DNA from: JBKECP01 sp047974765
GTDB lineage: Bacteria > Pseudomonadota > Gammaproteobacteria > Pseudomonadales > Halieaceae
Assembly (NCBI GenBank): GCA_047974765.1
Contig: JBKECP010000041.1
Span: forward strand, 1 to 64,000
Reading direction: 5' to 3'
Length of the DNA stretch: 64,000 bases
Positions 8,109 through 16,696 of this stretch are shown piece after piece. Every line of letters begins with the position of its first letter. The stretch's first letter is position 1. Position numbers and translations under genes: made by a program. The notes beneath the pieces are model-generated. The model ran no database searches. It had not been told where the DNA came from and saw only the letters and a list, made by a program, of their open reading frames with translations.

Positions 8109-9002
8109 TCAATCAATGGGGGACAGTAATTTCAGATCAGTAACCAGGCTACGAACACCATGCGCATGATCTTCTTCAAAGATATTATCCTTACACCACC
8201 GCCCAACCGACTCGACATTCACTTTTAGTACTGCCGGGCGAATGCTCCAGGTTACCTGGAAAGGCGAACCTTTCCTGTTATAGGACGAACCAGTGGTAGA
8301 ACCAGCATAAATAACTGGTGTACCGGTATTCTCCGGGATATTTTCAACCTGATAGCGCCCGTCTTTCTGATCAACATTGGTGAAATGCTCAAAATCAACA
8401 GCGTCGTCATCGTTGACCAACACATAAACCTGAGCTTCCACCCTCAGCTGAGGATTTTTGTTCATTTCATTGAAGCAGGAGTCCAGCTTTTCACCGGGAA
8501 CAACGTGAGCGCTGGTGTGCACATAATGCACCTCAATCGTATCACCGGCATTAATGCCTCTATATTGGCCTCGACAGACATCAGTGGCCAAGGGATTCAA
8601 TTCATTTTTCGACAATGAACCCGTATATAAATATCCGCTATTATGCCCTTTTCCATCACCATCACCGGCATAACGCGTGAACTCCCCACCTTTGTGTTCT
8701 GCGCCTGCATGAAAATGAATGTTACACAGATTCATCTGACGGTAATCCGGTGCAAGACTAAATATGACCTTATTCCCACCCTGGACAAGATCAATATTCC
8801 GGGGGCTTTGAGGACCATAATCATATCTCCCGGCAGTCTTAACAAAAGTTTTTCGCTGCTCATTGATAGCATGATCATCAACCTGTCGGTCTTTCACAGA
8901 CACAGCGCAGGCACCTAAACCAAGAACAACAACAGAAAAAACAGCAGACCAGAAACACCTGCAAAAGCGCATACGTTCAAACCGAAACCTGAGTAGCGGC
9001 AT
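8109..9002 (-). CDS. Delta-class carbonic anhydrase-like lipoprotein
   Basis: 297 residues (287 if translation begins at the second ATG, 8972, which places the signal peptide better). A lipobox LGAC near residue 32 predicts a lipid-anchored periplasmic or outer-membrane protein. The key segment NLCNIHFHAGAEHKGGEF has the His-x-His plus later His arrangement of the delta-class (diatom TWCA1-like, CA_like family) zinc site, and VHYVHTSAHVVPG supplies further His. Such enzymes interconvert CO2 and bicarbonate. Several Cys may form disulfides. It stands alone, convergent with the copper receptor. Activity is inferred from the motif only. Confidence 0.72.
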   Translation of the reverse strand: MPLLRFRFERMRFCRCFWSAVFSVVVLGLGACAVSVKDRQVDDHAINEQRKTFVKTAGRYDYGPQSPRNIDLVQGGNKVIFSLAPDYRQMNLCNIHFHAGAEHKGGEFTRYAGDGDGKGHNSGYLYTGSLSKNELNPLATDVCRGQYRGINAGDTIEVHYVHTSAHVVPGEKLDSCFNEMNKNPQLRVEAQVYVLVNDDDAVDFEHFTNVDQKDGRYQVENIPENTGTPVIYAGSTTGSSYNRKGSPFQVTWSIRPAVLKVNVESVGRWCKDNIFEEDHAHGVRSLVTDLKLLSPID

Positions 9003-9550
9003 TGTCAGGGGAAAGCACAGCTTTAGATTAAAAATACCTACAATTTTTTTGAATCTACCTCTTTTGGCATAAGGTCTATACCTACTTCAGGCGGGTATCA
9101 TAGCTGAACAAATTCGACTCATTCATCCTCACGATGAAGTGATGGCAATAGTCTTCATGTACGATGGCGATTAGTTAAAACGGCAATAAAATTACCGGTC
9201 TATTATTAACCCGTATATGGTCTCCTCCCCGTTTGCAAGGCTTGCACAGTCGATTTCAGGGACAGGTTGCTGTCGTATATCCGGCCTGTTTATGAGGGAC
9301 TCGCTGCGCCCTCTGGCCTTGATGAAGTTTCGCCACCTGCAGTCCTTATCGGCATGTCGGCCTCAAGGGCCACCGGGTTAATCAGGTTCTCTGCAGACCG
9401 GTTTGACCTGTTATGTCATCAATTGTCTGTCGCCTTCGCAACCCCGGGAAAACGCTCCTGTTTTGTTTTTCCTCGTCTCGTTTCGATAGAGCAATTTTCA
9501 TCTCTATCCTGGCGCATCGCGACGCCATTTGGGCGGGGAGGAGACCATCT
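9003..9550. other. Gene-free stretch
   Basis: About 550 bp without a gene I can support. A frame at 9267-9575 on the plus strand is open for 102 codons, but it runs into the structured repeat that follows, has no convincing ribosome site and no recognisable domain. I leave it uncalled. Confidence 0.5.
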
Positions 9551-9666
9551 CATCGGCAAGCTTTTAGCCGAATGAATAAGTGGCACATAGATATACCACC
9601 ACAGGCTGCAAGCCTGCGCAGCCCTGCGAAAATCAAGGAATTTCATACATTCCGCTGATTTTCAGG
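9551..9666. repeat. Multi-hairpin dispersed repeat, copy 1
   Basis: About 116 bp aligning end to end with copy 2 at 30758-30878. It contains CGGC-loop-GCCG, GTGG...CCAC, GCAGGCTGCAAGCCTGC and a GCGAAAAT arm. The first and second stems are partly degraded relative to copy 2, but one pair in the second stem has changed on both sides (C-G to T-A), which suggests the fold once mattered. It lies just beyond the 3' end of the ynfA gene. Confidence 0.75.
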
Positions 9667-9722
9667 GGCGACCGTTAAATAGTGAGGGATTCATCTATTT
9701 GATTGCCAGGCTGATAACCCGG

Positions 9723-10064
9723 TTACATAGAGTGACCGCTGCGCGGTGCAAATATAATAATAGCCATTCCGGCCAAAGCAACGGCCGAACCGAGCAAATC
9801 CCAAACCGAAGGACGAATACCATCTACCAGCCACAACCACACAATGGCCATAAAAATATACACACCACCATAGGCTGCATAAACCCGCCCTGCGGCAGCA
9901 GGATGTAGTGATAACAGCCAGGCAAATAATGCCAGACTGGCCGTTGCTGGCATTAATAGCCAAATGGATTTTCCTTCGCGCAGCCACAAATAAGGCAGAT
10001 AACAACCAACTATTTCAGCCAGCGCAGTGGCCATAAACAAGCCGAGAGTTTTTAATTCAAACAT
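9723..10064 (-). CDS. ynfA: YnfA family (UPF0060) small membrane protein
   Basis: 113 residues, four membrane helices, related to small multidrug-resistance-type proteins. The sequence shows the family pattern AEIVGCYLPYLWLREGKS after helix 1 and GRVYAAYGGVYIFMAIVWLW in helix 3. The physiological role is not settled; some relatives export toxic cations. It is the second gene of a short minus-strand pair, starting 30 nt after the stop of the secreted protein at 10095. Confidence 0.9.
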   Translation of the reverse strand: MFELKTLGLFMATALAEIVGCYLPYLWLREGKSIWLLMPATASLALFAWLLSLHPAAAGRVYAAYGGVYIFMAIVWLWLVDGIRPSVWDLLGSAVALAGMAIIIFAPRSGHSM

Positions 10065-10094
10065 ATAGTATTGTCTCTATAATTGTTGGTGGTC

Positions 10095-10550
10095 TTATAG
10101 TTGATCAAGTTTTTGGTGGTGGCTCTCTTTGTATTTTTCACAGACAGCCACAAGCCAGGCCAAACGATCATGAAGGTGATCAAAACTATGATCAAAAGCA
10201 AAGCGCACATAGGTATAACGCGCCTCTTCTCCAAGACTGGCAGGGTCGAGGATTTTTATTATCTCAACCAGACCAGCATAATCTTTTTTACTCAGCTCAA
10301 AAGGCTGCCATGTTGCTCCCGGGCTCATACCGCCATCACTGCCACCAGAGAGAAACACCTGCCGACTGACTTCATAAGGCGGGAAAATGCCACAGGCTCC
10401 AAAATAAGGAATATCGTAAACCAGTACCGGCAACTGTGCACGACGAGGCTCAGGATCGCTGTGATAGTCATAGCGTAGATAATCAATCTCCATTGCGGCC
10501 AGGCCTTTCTGACACAGCAGCAACAGTAGTATAAAACCAGCCATCTTCAT
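10095..10550 (-). CDS. Secreted protein of unknown function
   Basis: 151 residues with a signal peptide (MKMAGFILLLLLCQKGLAA). The mature part holds two Cys (in FGACGIFPPYEV and AVCEKYKES), a Pro/Gly-rich middle (GGSDGGMSPGATW) and a C-terminal amphipathic helix rich in His. No family recognised. It probably shares a transcript with ynfA downstream. Confidence 0.65.
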   Translation of the reverse strand: MKMAGFILLLLLCQKGLAAMEIDYLRYDYHSDPEPRRAQLPVLVYDIPYFGACGIFPPYEVSRQVFLSGGSDGGMSPGATWQPFELSKKDYAGLVEIIKILDPASLGEEARYTYVRFAFDHSFDHLHDRLAWLVAVCEKYKESHHQKLDQL

Positions 10551-10726
10551 TGCCTGTTTTCCCTGTTTAATACTGATGCGGTATATTTTTCAGCAGTACA
10601 GCCATCCAAAAGCGCCACAGATCACATCTACACATTTTTATCTGGCAAAATAGATACAGATCGCTATCTATTCTGTTATGGTTCGCAACGATCTGTAAAG
10701 AACACCGGATATCATTGCGAGGCAAT

Positions 10727-12295
10727 GTGAGCAGTCAGCGTGTAAACAGGGGGCAAGGCATCAGACCTTGCCGGATAGTCAACGCTATCATCACAAGCAC
10801 CATCGTAGCCGCCTCACTACTGGCAGGCAACGCGGTTTATGCAGGTAGCGCCTGGACCAACGATCTTCAGAGCTACGCCAGTCGCTCGCTCGACAGTGAT
10901 CATGCGCTCAGTGTAGCGGCTGTGCCTCTCAATGGTCCTGGTCAGGCTCAATATCTGAATGCCGACACACCGATGAGCCCGGGCTCGATCATCAAGGTGG
11001 TTACTACCTATGCCGCACTGGAACTGCTGGGTCCAAATTACAGCTGGAATACTGATCTTCTCAGCGAAGGAAAGCTAAGCAGCAATACACTCAAGGGTGA
11101 TCTTTATGTACGCTTTGGTGGAGATCCAAAACTGACGGTAGAACGCCTGCGCACACTGATAGATGACTTCAAAGGTATGGGCATCAAGCATATCGAGGGG
11201 GATCTGGTGCTCGATGGCAGCTATTTCCAGCTGTCCGGGGACATGCCGGTGTTTGACGACAAGGGCGGTAATCCCTATGCCCCCTTTCTGGTCGAGCCCT
11301 CTCCCTACCTGAGTAATCTGAACCTGCAACGCTTCCAGGTTGTGGCCGACGAGCGCGGTCTGCGCGCCTGGTCCACACCCAAAATGGCTGGCGTAAGCAT
11401 CGACAACAAGGTCAGGTTTGCCTCTTCAGGCCACTGCCCTCGCCGCAACAAACTAACCTGGGAGCCCGTTTACAAAGGACAGCAGGTCAGTGTTCGTATC
11501 AGCGGCCAGTTACCACGCAATTGCCACGTTGACAGCTACCTGTCACTGCTACCTCAACAACGCTATAGCGCAACGCTGATTCGCAGTGTGCTGGCCCAGG
11601 CAGGCGTGAGCATCAGTGGCAAGGATCGCAGCGCAGCAACACCTGCCGGTGCCCGACGCCTGTTGCGCACAACATCACCGGACCTGGCCAGTACCGTACG
11701 CGACATCAATAAATGGAGCAATAATGTCATAGCACGCCAACTGCTGCTGAACATCGGGGCCAAAGAGCGCAAACAACATCCAGAGCAATACAAAGGGGCC
11801 GGGCAGGATGATCGCATTATTGGTTTACGCGCCATTCACAACTGGCTTGCCAACAAAGGTATCGACAGTTCATCCATGGTACTGGAAAATGGCGCCGGCC
11901 TGACCCGCCATGGTCGTATTTCAGCCCGTCTGGGTGTACAAATACTGCAACAGGCCTGGGCCAGCCCCTATGCTTCAGACCTGCTCGCCTCTTTACCCAT
12001 TATCGCAATGGACGGCACCATGGCCCGGCGCTTGCGCGATACCGGACTCAAGGGACAAGGGCGTATTAAAACCGGATCACTGAACGGCGTGCGTTCGATA
12101 GCCGGTTTCAGCCGGGACGGCAACGGGACAACCTGGGCCGTGGTCGGTATAGTCAACAATGATCCAGCCTGGAATGGCCGTGCAGTGCTTGATCGCGTAC
12201 TTTATTCCCTGTTTCAACACCCGCCGGTCGATACCAGAATCAGCCACCAGCACTCTCTGGACAACACCACCTTTAACAAGCCTGCCAGCCCTTGA
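10727..12295 (+). CDS. dacB: D-alanyl-D-alanine carboxypeptidase/endopeptidase PBP4 (peptidase S13)
   Basis: 522 residues from the GTG at 10727, which has GAGG at 10719-10722; an in-frame TTG at 10715 lacks one. Signal peptide ends near NAVYA. This periplasmic enzyme trims the last D-Ala and cuts D-Ala-mDAP crosslinks in peptidoglycan. All three penicillin-binding motifs are visible: SIIK (about residue 87, with the nucleophile Ser), SNN in KWSNNVIARQ and KTGS in RIKTGSLNGVRS. Domain insertions between the first and second motif match the S13 family. It is monocistronic, convergent with argG. Confidence 0.92.
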   Translation: MSSQRVNRGQGIRPCRIVNAIITSTIVAASLLAGNAVYAGSAWTNDLQSYASRSLDSDHALSVAAVPLNGPGQAQYLNADTPMSPGSIIKVVTTYAALELLGPNYSWNTDLLSEGKLSSNTLKGDLYVRFGGDPKLTVERLRTLIDDFKGMGIKHIEGDLVLDGSYFQLSGDMPVFDDKGGNPYAPFLVEPSPYLSNLNLQRFQVVADERGLRAWSTPKMAGVSIDNKVRFASSGHCPRRNKLTWEPVYKGQQVSVRISGQLPRNCHVDSYLSLLPQQRYSATLIRSVLAQAGVSISGKDRSAATPAGARRLLRTTSPDLASTVRDINKWSNNVIARQLLLNIGAKERKQHPEQYKGAGQDDRIIGLRAIHNWLANKGIDSSSMVLENGAGLTRHGRISARLGVQILQQAWASPYASDLLASLPIIAMDGTMARRLRDTGLKGQGRIKTGSLNGVRSIAGFSRDGNGTTWAVVGIVNNDPAWNGRAVLDRVLYSLFQHPPVDTRISHQHSLDNTTFNKPASP

Positions 12296-12479
12296 TATAC
12301 ACAGAAGCATTATATTTTGACTACCTTTTAAAGATGCATCATCAAACAGGCTGCCGGTTTGTTTGGTTGCCAGGTCATTAATACCAAAGACAGCAAATTT
12401 TCAAATATGCATTCGAATAAGGTGCCTTGTGAAACAGCTATACCACCGCCCAAGCAATTCAGACGGCGGTACACAGGCA

Positions 12480-13700
12480 TTACAAAAGTTTACGGCCTTT
12501 ATTGGCGGCAATGCGCATACGCAGGGCATTGAGCTTGATAAAGCCTTCAGCATCAGCCTGATTATAGGCACCTGCATCTTCCTCGAACGTGGCAATATGC
12601 TCATCAAACAGACTGTCAGCCGATTGGCGTCCTTCAATAATTACATTGCCCTTATACAGTTTCAGGCGCACCTTGCCATTCACATGCAGCTGTGACTGGT
12701 CAATGGCGCTTTGCAGCATCTGTCGCTCGGGCGACCACCAATAACCGTTGTAGATCATTTCAGCGTAGCGCGGCATTAATTCATCTTTCAGATGAGCCAC
12801 TTCACGGTCCAGTGTCAGCGATTCAATAGCGCGGTGAGCCTTGAGCATAATGGTACCGCCCGGGGTTTCATAACAACCCCGGGACTTCATGCCAACGTAG
12901 CGATTTTCCACCAGATCATCGCGGCCGATACCATTGGCGCCACCAATTTTGTTCAGCTGCTCCAGTACCGTAGCCGGGCTTAATGATTGGCCATCGACGG
13001 CAACAATATCACCACGCTCAAAATCCAGCTCAATGCTGGTCGGGGTATCAGGAGCAGCCTCCGGGCTCACACTCCAGCGCCACATATCATCTTCTGGCCC
13101 CGCCCAGGGGTCTTCCAGTACGCCGCCCTCATAAGAAATATGCAACAGATTGGCATCCATTGAATAAGGGGATTTTTTCCTGTTGCCAGAAAAATCAACC
13201 GGGATATTGTGCCGTTCACAATAGGCCATCAATGATTCCCGTGAATTCAAATCCCACTCCCGCCAGGGGGCAATCACTTTGATACCAGGTTTAAGCGCAT
13301 AGGCGCCCAGCTCAAAGCGCACCTGGTCATTACCCTTGCCGGTGGCGCCGTGAGATATGGCATCGGCACCGGTCTCATTGGCAATTTCGATCAGTCGTTT
13401 GGCAATCAGCGGGCGGGCAATTGAGGTACCCAGGCGATATTCGCCCTCATACAAAGCATTGGCACGAAACATCGGATAGACAAAGTCACGAACAAATTCC
13501 TCGCGCAAATCCTCGATATAAATTTCCTTGATGCCCAGTGCTTGCGCTTTGGCACGGGCGGGCTCCACTTCCTCACCCTGGCCAATATCGGCGGTAAAAG
13601 TCACCACCTCACAATTATAGGTTTCCTGTAACCAGCGCACGATTACCGATGTATCCAGACCACCGGAATAAGCCAGCACCACCTTGTTAACATCCGACAT
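12480..13700 (-). CDS. argG: Argininosuccinate synthase
   Basis: 406 residues, the usual length. Joins citrulline and aspartate with ATP to give argininosuccinate, the penultimate step of arginine synthesis. The N terminus contains the PP-loop LAYSGGLDTSVIVRWL. Later segments TGKGNDQVRFE, APWREW and MDANLLHISYEGG belong to the substrate-binding region. The start at 13700 is followed by MSDVNKVV as in relatives. A 160-bp intergenic region separates it from divergent pyrC. Confidence 0.97.
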   Translation of the reverse strand: MSDVNKVVLAYSGGLDTSVIVRWLQETYNCEVVTFTADIGQGEEVEPARAKAQALGIKEIYIEDLREEFVRDFVYPMFRANALYEGEYRLGTSIARPLIAKRLIEIANETGADAISHGATGKGNDQVRFELGAYALKPGIKVIAPWREWDLNSRESLMAYCERHNIPVDFSGNRKKSPYSMDANLLHISYEGGVLEDPWAGPEDDMWRWSVSPEAAPDTPTSIELDFERGDIVAVDGQSLSPATVLEQLNKIGGANGIGRDDLVENRYVGMKSRGCYETPGGTIMLKAHRAIESLTLDREVAHLKDELMPRYAEMIYNGYWWSPERQMLQSAIDQSQLHVNGKVRLKLYKGNVIIEGRQSADSLFDEHIATFEEDAGAYNQADAEGFIKLNALRMRIAANKGRKLL

Positions 13701-13792
13701 GAATCAATTCCCGCTGTGATAAAAACCGGCGCACAGTGTACTCTCACCATCGCTGCCTGACCACAACAGCGCTGTTTCGGACTGTCGTCAGA

Positions 13793-13817
13793 AGCCGACA
13801 TGCGGTAGCATGCGGCT
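13793..13817. promoter_or_regulatory. Hairpin between argG and pyrC
   Basis: AGCCG-A-CATGC-GGTA-GCATG-CGGCT forms two 5-bp perfect stems joined by a single bulged A, 44 nt upstream of pyrC. There is no T-run. Its position suits an RNA or protein control element for pyrC, but this is inference. Confidence 0.4.
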
Positions 13818-13861
13818 GAAACACTCATAATACTCATCTGGAACCAGCTATCAGGCCCGCC

Positions 13862-14914
13862 GTGACTGAATTGACCCTTACCCGACCGGACGACTGGCAT
13901 GTTCACCTGCGCGATGGTGATGCCCTGGCAGATACCTGCCGCGATATGGCCCGTTACTTTGGTCGCGCCATTGTTATGCCCAATTTAACACCACCGGTCA
14001 CCACCGTGGCTGAAGCGGCCAGCTACCGGCAGCGAATTATTGCCGCCATGAGCATTCTGCCACGGCGGTTTGAACCCCTGATGACGCTCTACCTGACCGA
14101 TCGCACCACTGCCGATGAGGTCAGACGCGCCGCTGACAGCGACTTTGTACACGCCATCAAACTCTACCCGGCGGGCGCCACCACCAACTCGGCCGCAGGT
14201 GTTGCCGATCTGGCAGGACTCTATCCCACACTGGAAGTCATGCAGGATTGCGGCCTGCCCTTGCTGATTCATGGTGAAGTCACCGATACCGCCATTGATA
14301 TTTTCGACCGAGAGAAAGTCTTTATCGAGCGTCATCTACAGCCCATCAGCAAACACTTTCCCGGTCTTAAAATTGTGTTTGAGCATATCACTACGACTGA
14401 TGCAGTAGCCTTTATCCGTGAAGCACCGACCAATATTGCCGCCACAATTACCGCTCACCACCTGCTGCTCAATCGCAACGACATGCTGGTTGGTGCTATC
14501 CGGCCACATTATTTTTGCCTGCCTGTTCTAAAACGCAGCACACATCAGCAGGCATTGCTGGCAGCAGCCACCTCTGGCAATCACCGTTTTTTTCTCGGTA
14601 CTGATTCGGCTCCCCATGCCCGCCATAAAAAAGAAAGTGCCTGTGGCTGTGCCGGTGTGTACAGCGCCCACGCCGCTATTGAATTTTATGCCGAGGCCTT
14701 CCAGGCCATGAATGCACTCGACAAACTGGAAGGCTTTGCCTCTCACTTTGGCCCTGATTTTTATGGCCTGCCACGCAACACTGACACCATCAATTTACGC
14801 AAGAACAGCTGGCAGGTTGCAGATGAACAAGACCTTGGTGGAGACAGCCTGACGCCCCTGCGCGCGGGCGAATTGCTCGCCTGGCAGGTCAGTACTGAGC
14901 AATATCAGGGATAA
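13862..14914 (+). CDS. pyrC: Dihydroorotase
   Basis: 350 residues from a GTG start. Zinc enzyme that cyclises carbamoyl-aspartate to dihydroorotate in pyrimidine synthesis. Metal ligands are visible in order: DDWHVHLRDG (two His), the carboxylated Lys in HAIKLYPAGAT, LLIHGEV, VFEHITT, and the catalytic Asp of LGTDSAPH. This is the homodimeric PyrC class of E. coli. rnt begins 7 nt after its stop, so the two are cotranscribed. Confidence 0.96.
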   Translation: MTELTLTRPDDWHVHLRDGDALADTCRDMARYFGRAIVMPNLTPPVTTVAEAASYRQRIIAAMSILPRRFEPLMTLYLTDRTTADEVRRAADSDFVHAIKLYPAGATTNSAAGVADLAGLYPTLEVMQDCGLPLLIHGEVTDTAIDIFDREKVFIERHLQPISKHFPGLKIVFEHITTTDAVAFIREAPTNIAATITAHHLLLNRNDMLVGAIRPHYFCLPVLKRSTHQQALLAAATSGNHRFFLGTDSAPHARHKKESACGCAGVYSAHAAIEFYAEAFQAMNALDKLEGFASHFGPDFYGLPRNTDTINLRKNSWQVADEQDLGGDSLTPLRAGELLAWQVSTEQYQG

Positions 14915-14921
14915 GACCAAT

Positions 14922-15554
14922 ATGTGTGAACATCATATCAGGGAGCGTTTCCGGGGTTTTTTACCTGTTGTTGTCGATGTGGAAACTGGCGGTTTTAACG
15001 CCGCCACCGACGCTATTCTGGAAATTGCCGCCACCATTGTACGCATGGATGACGACGGTCTGCTCAGTGTACATCGCACCTGCAATTTCCATGTAAAGCC
15101 TTTTGAGGGTGCCAATATCGAACAATCAGCACTGGACTTTACCGGCATCGATCCCTGGCATCCATTTCGTGAGGCCATTGACGAAGAGACAGCTTTTACC
15201 AATCTGTTTCAGGCCATTCGCAAGGAAATTCGTGATCAGGGCTGTAACCGTGCCATTTTAGTGGGTCACAATGCACATTTTGATGCCGGTTTTGTCAATG
15301 CTGCCGTTGAACGCTGCAATATCAAACGCAACCCTTTTCACCCGTTTTCCCATTTTGATACCGCCACCCTTGCCGGACTCGCCTATGGCCAGACGGTCCT
15401 GGCCAGGGCCTGTGTCGAAGCAGGCATTGCCTTTGACAATAACGAAGCACATTCTGCCGCCTATGATGCTGAGCGCACAGCAGAGTTATTTTGCGATATC
15501 GTCAATCGCTGGAAGGAGTCTGGTGGCTGGATACCAGCTTTTGACAACTTATAA
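14922..15554 (+). CDS. rnt: Ribonuclease T
   Basis: 210 residues. DEDDh 3'-5' exonuclease that trims tRNA and other stable RNA ends. The acidic residues are in VVVDVETGGF (Asp-x-Glu), HNAHFDAGF (Asp) and EAHSAAYDAERTA (His and Asp). Length and segments such as FHVKPFEGANIEQSALDFTGI match RNase T rather than the longer DnaQ proteins. It sits behind pyrC, as in several gammaproteobacteria. Confidence 0.94.
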   Translation: MCEHHIRERFRGFLPVVVDVETGGFNAATDAILEIAATIVRMDDDGLLSVHRTCNFHVKPFEGANIEQSALDFTGIDPWHPFREAIDEETAFTNLFQAIRKEIRDQGCNRAILVGHNAHFDAGFVNAAVERCNIKRNPFHPFSHFDTATLAGLAYGQTVLARACVEAGIAFDNNEAHSAAYDAERTAELFCDIVNRWKESGGWIPAFDNL

Positions 15555-15586
15555 ACCAGCCAATTGGGCAGGCATTTAGAGTTCAC

Positions 15587-15742
15587 TTAACAACAAAAAT
15601 CCCCATCGGGGCTTTTAAAATCGTACGGTATCGTTGCCGCAGCATCAGTAAACCCGCCTTCAAAAATATAACCAGGCCGAACAGGATTGACAGGCTCAGT
15701 TATCAGGTCTCCGCCAACAACTTCCCCGGTTAATACAGCCGC
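15587..15742 (-). pseudogene. Relic of an InlB-B-like (Flg_new) repeat domain
   Basis: On the minus strand an open stretch of about 51 codons, bounded by stops, encodes GEVVGGDLITEPVNPVRPGY followed by IFEGGFTDAAATIPYDF. This aligns with the repeat of the surface protein at 840-1874 (VIVGNTVTEPADPIRSGYTF, NGWFTDAAATTTYDF). The conserved Trp has become Gly and the frame stops before the ending YAGW motif. No start codon or signal peptide is attached. It is a decayed fragment of a second, related surface-protein gene. Confidence 0.75.
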
Positions 15743-15901
15743 TCACCGTTCGCCCTTCATTTGCCATACCGGGTGGGAAATGGTCGCCAAGCTATCAACT
15801 GAGACTATCGGCTTGCCTGCTCGCTGAACACTGCTCTACTATAAGCGGCCAGCGATAAACAGATAGCAACCAATAAAACTGATAGCAGAGGTGGTTTTCG
15901 C

Positions 15902-16696
15902 GTGTCCACAGGAAAATCCAGATTTCTCGCTCTGGTGTTAATGCTGACATCATATCCGGCACTGATAAGTCACAGCGTTCAAGCCCAGACGATCCAGGAC
16001 AGCCTGAATGTGGTTTCCTCAACCAACCGCGAAGCCGGGCATTCCCAACTGAAAATTGACAAACTGTCCCGTGAAACACGCCTGCTGCTGGAAGAATACC
16101 GCAATCTGCAAGACTCCAATGAATACCAGCAGGCTTATACACGCGAGCTGGAGCACACCAACACCACCCAGCTGGCCCGCATTGAATTACTTCAACAACA
16201 AATCGCTCAGGCGCGTATTACCCGTCAGCGTATTCTTCCACTGATGCGAAGTATGGCAGATGCACTGGAAACCTTTGTTGTACTTGATTTGCCCTTTCAT
16301 CAAGAACAGCGTGTCAGTGCAATACTGCAATTAAAACAGCGGCTGGATAATCCGGAGCTGTCCGTAGTGGCACGTTTTCGGTTATTGCTGGAAGCCTACC
16401 AGCTTGAACAGAACTACAGTGCCAGCATTGAAGCCTGGCGTGATTCGCTGCAATTACAGGGCGAAACTGTGTCGGTGGAATATCTTCGTCTGGGTCGAGC
16501 CGCGTTGTATTACCAGACACTCGATGGTGAGCACAGTGGTTACTGGCAGCAGAAAAATCAATCCTGGCTTACTCTCGACAAAAGCCATAATCGCCGACTG
16601 GCACAGGCCTTGCGTATAGCGCGCAATCAGACAGCCCCCCAGCTGCTGGAACTGCCATTATTGATGACTGAGGTGGTAAGCGAGGCCAGACAATGA
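15902..16696 (+). CDS. DUF3450 periplasmic coiled-coil protein of the TonB2 operon
   Basis: 264 residues from a GTG start. Signal peptide to about residue 28 (HSVQAQ), then a long coiled coil (30-110, heptads LKIDKLSRETRLLLEEYRNL), and the conserved DUF3450 core LPLMRSMADALETFVVLDLPF and VEYLRLGRAALYYQT. The family is found at the head of TtpC-ExbB-ExbD-TonB-TPR operons in Vibrio and Shewanella, where it is thought to help energise outer-membrane receptors; its molecular role is unknown. Its stop overlaps the next start by 4 nt (ATGA). Confidence 0.88.
   Translation: MSTGKSRFLALVLMLTSYPALISHSVQAQTIQDSLNVVSSTNREAGHSQLKIDKLSRETRLLLEEYRNLQDSNEYQQAYTRELEHTNTTQLARIELLQQQIAQARITRQRILPLMRSMADALETFVVLDLPFHQEQRVSAILQLKQRLDNPELSVVARFRLLLEAYQLEQNYSASIEAWRDSLQLQGETVSVEYLRLGRAALYYQTLDGEHSGYWQQKNQSWLTLDKSHNRRLAQALRIARNQTAPQLLELPLLMTEVVSEARQ

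Noticed and set aside
9267..9575. 102-codon plus-strand frame
   Set aside because: Runs into the structured repeat, no ribosome site, no domain; frame is probably fortuitous.
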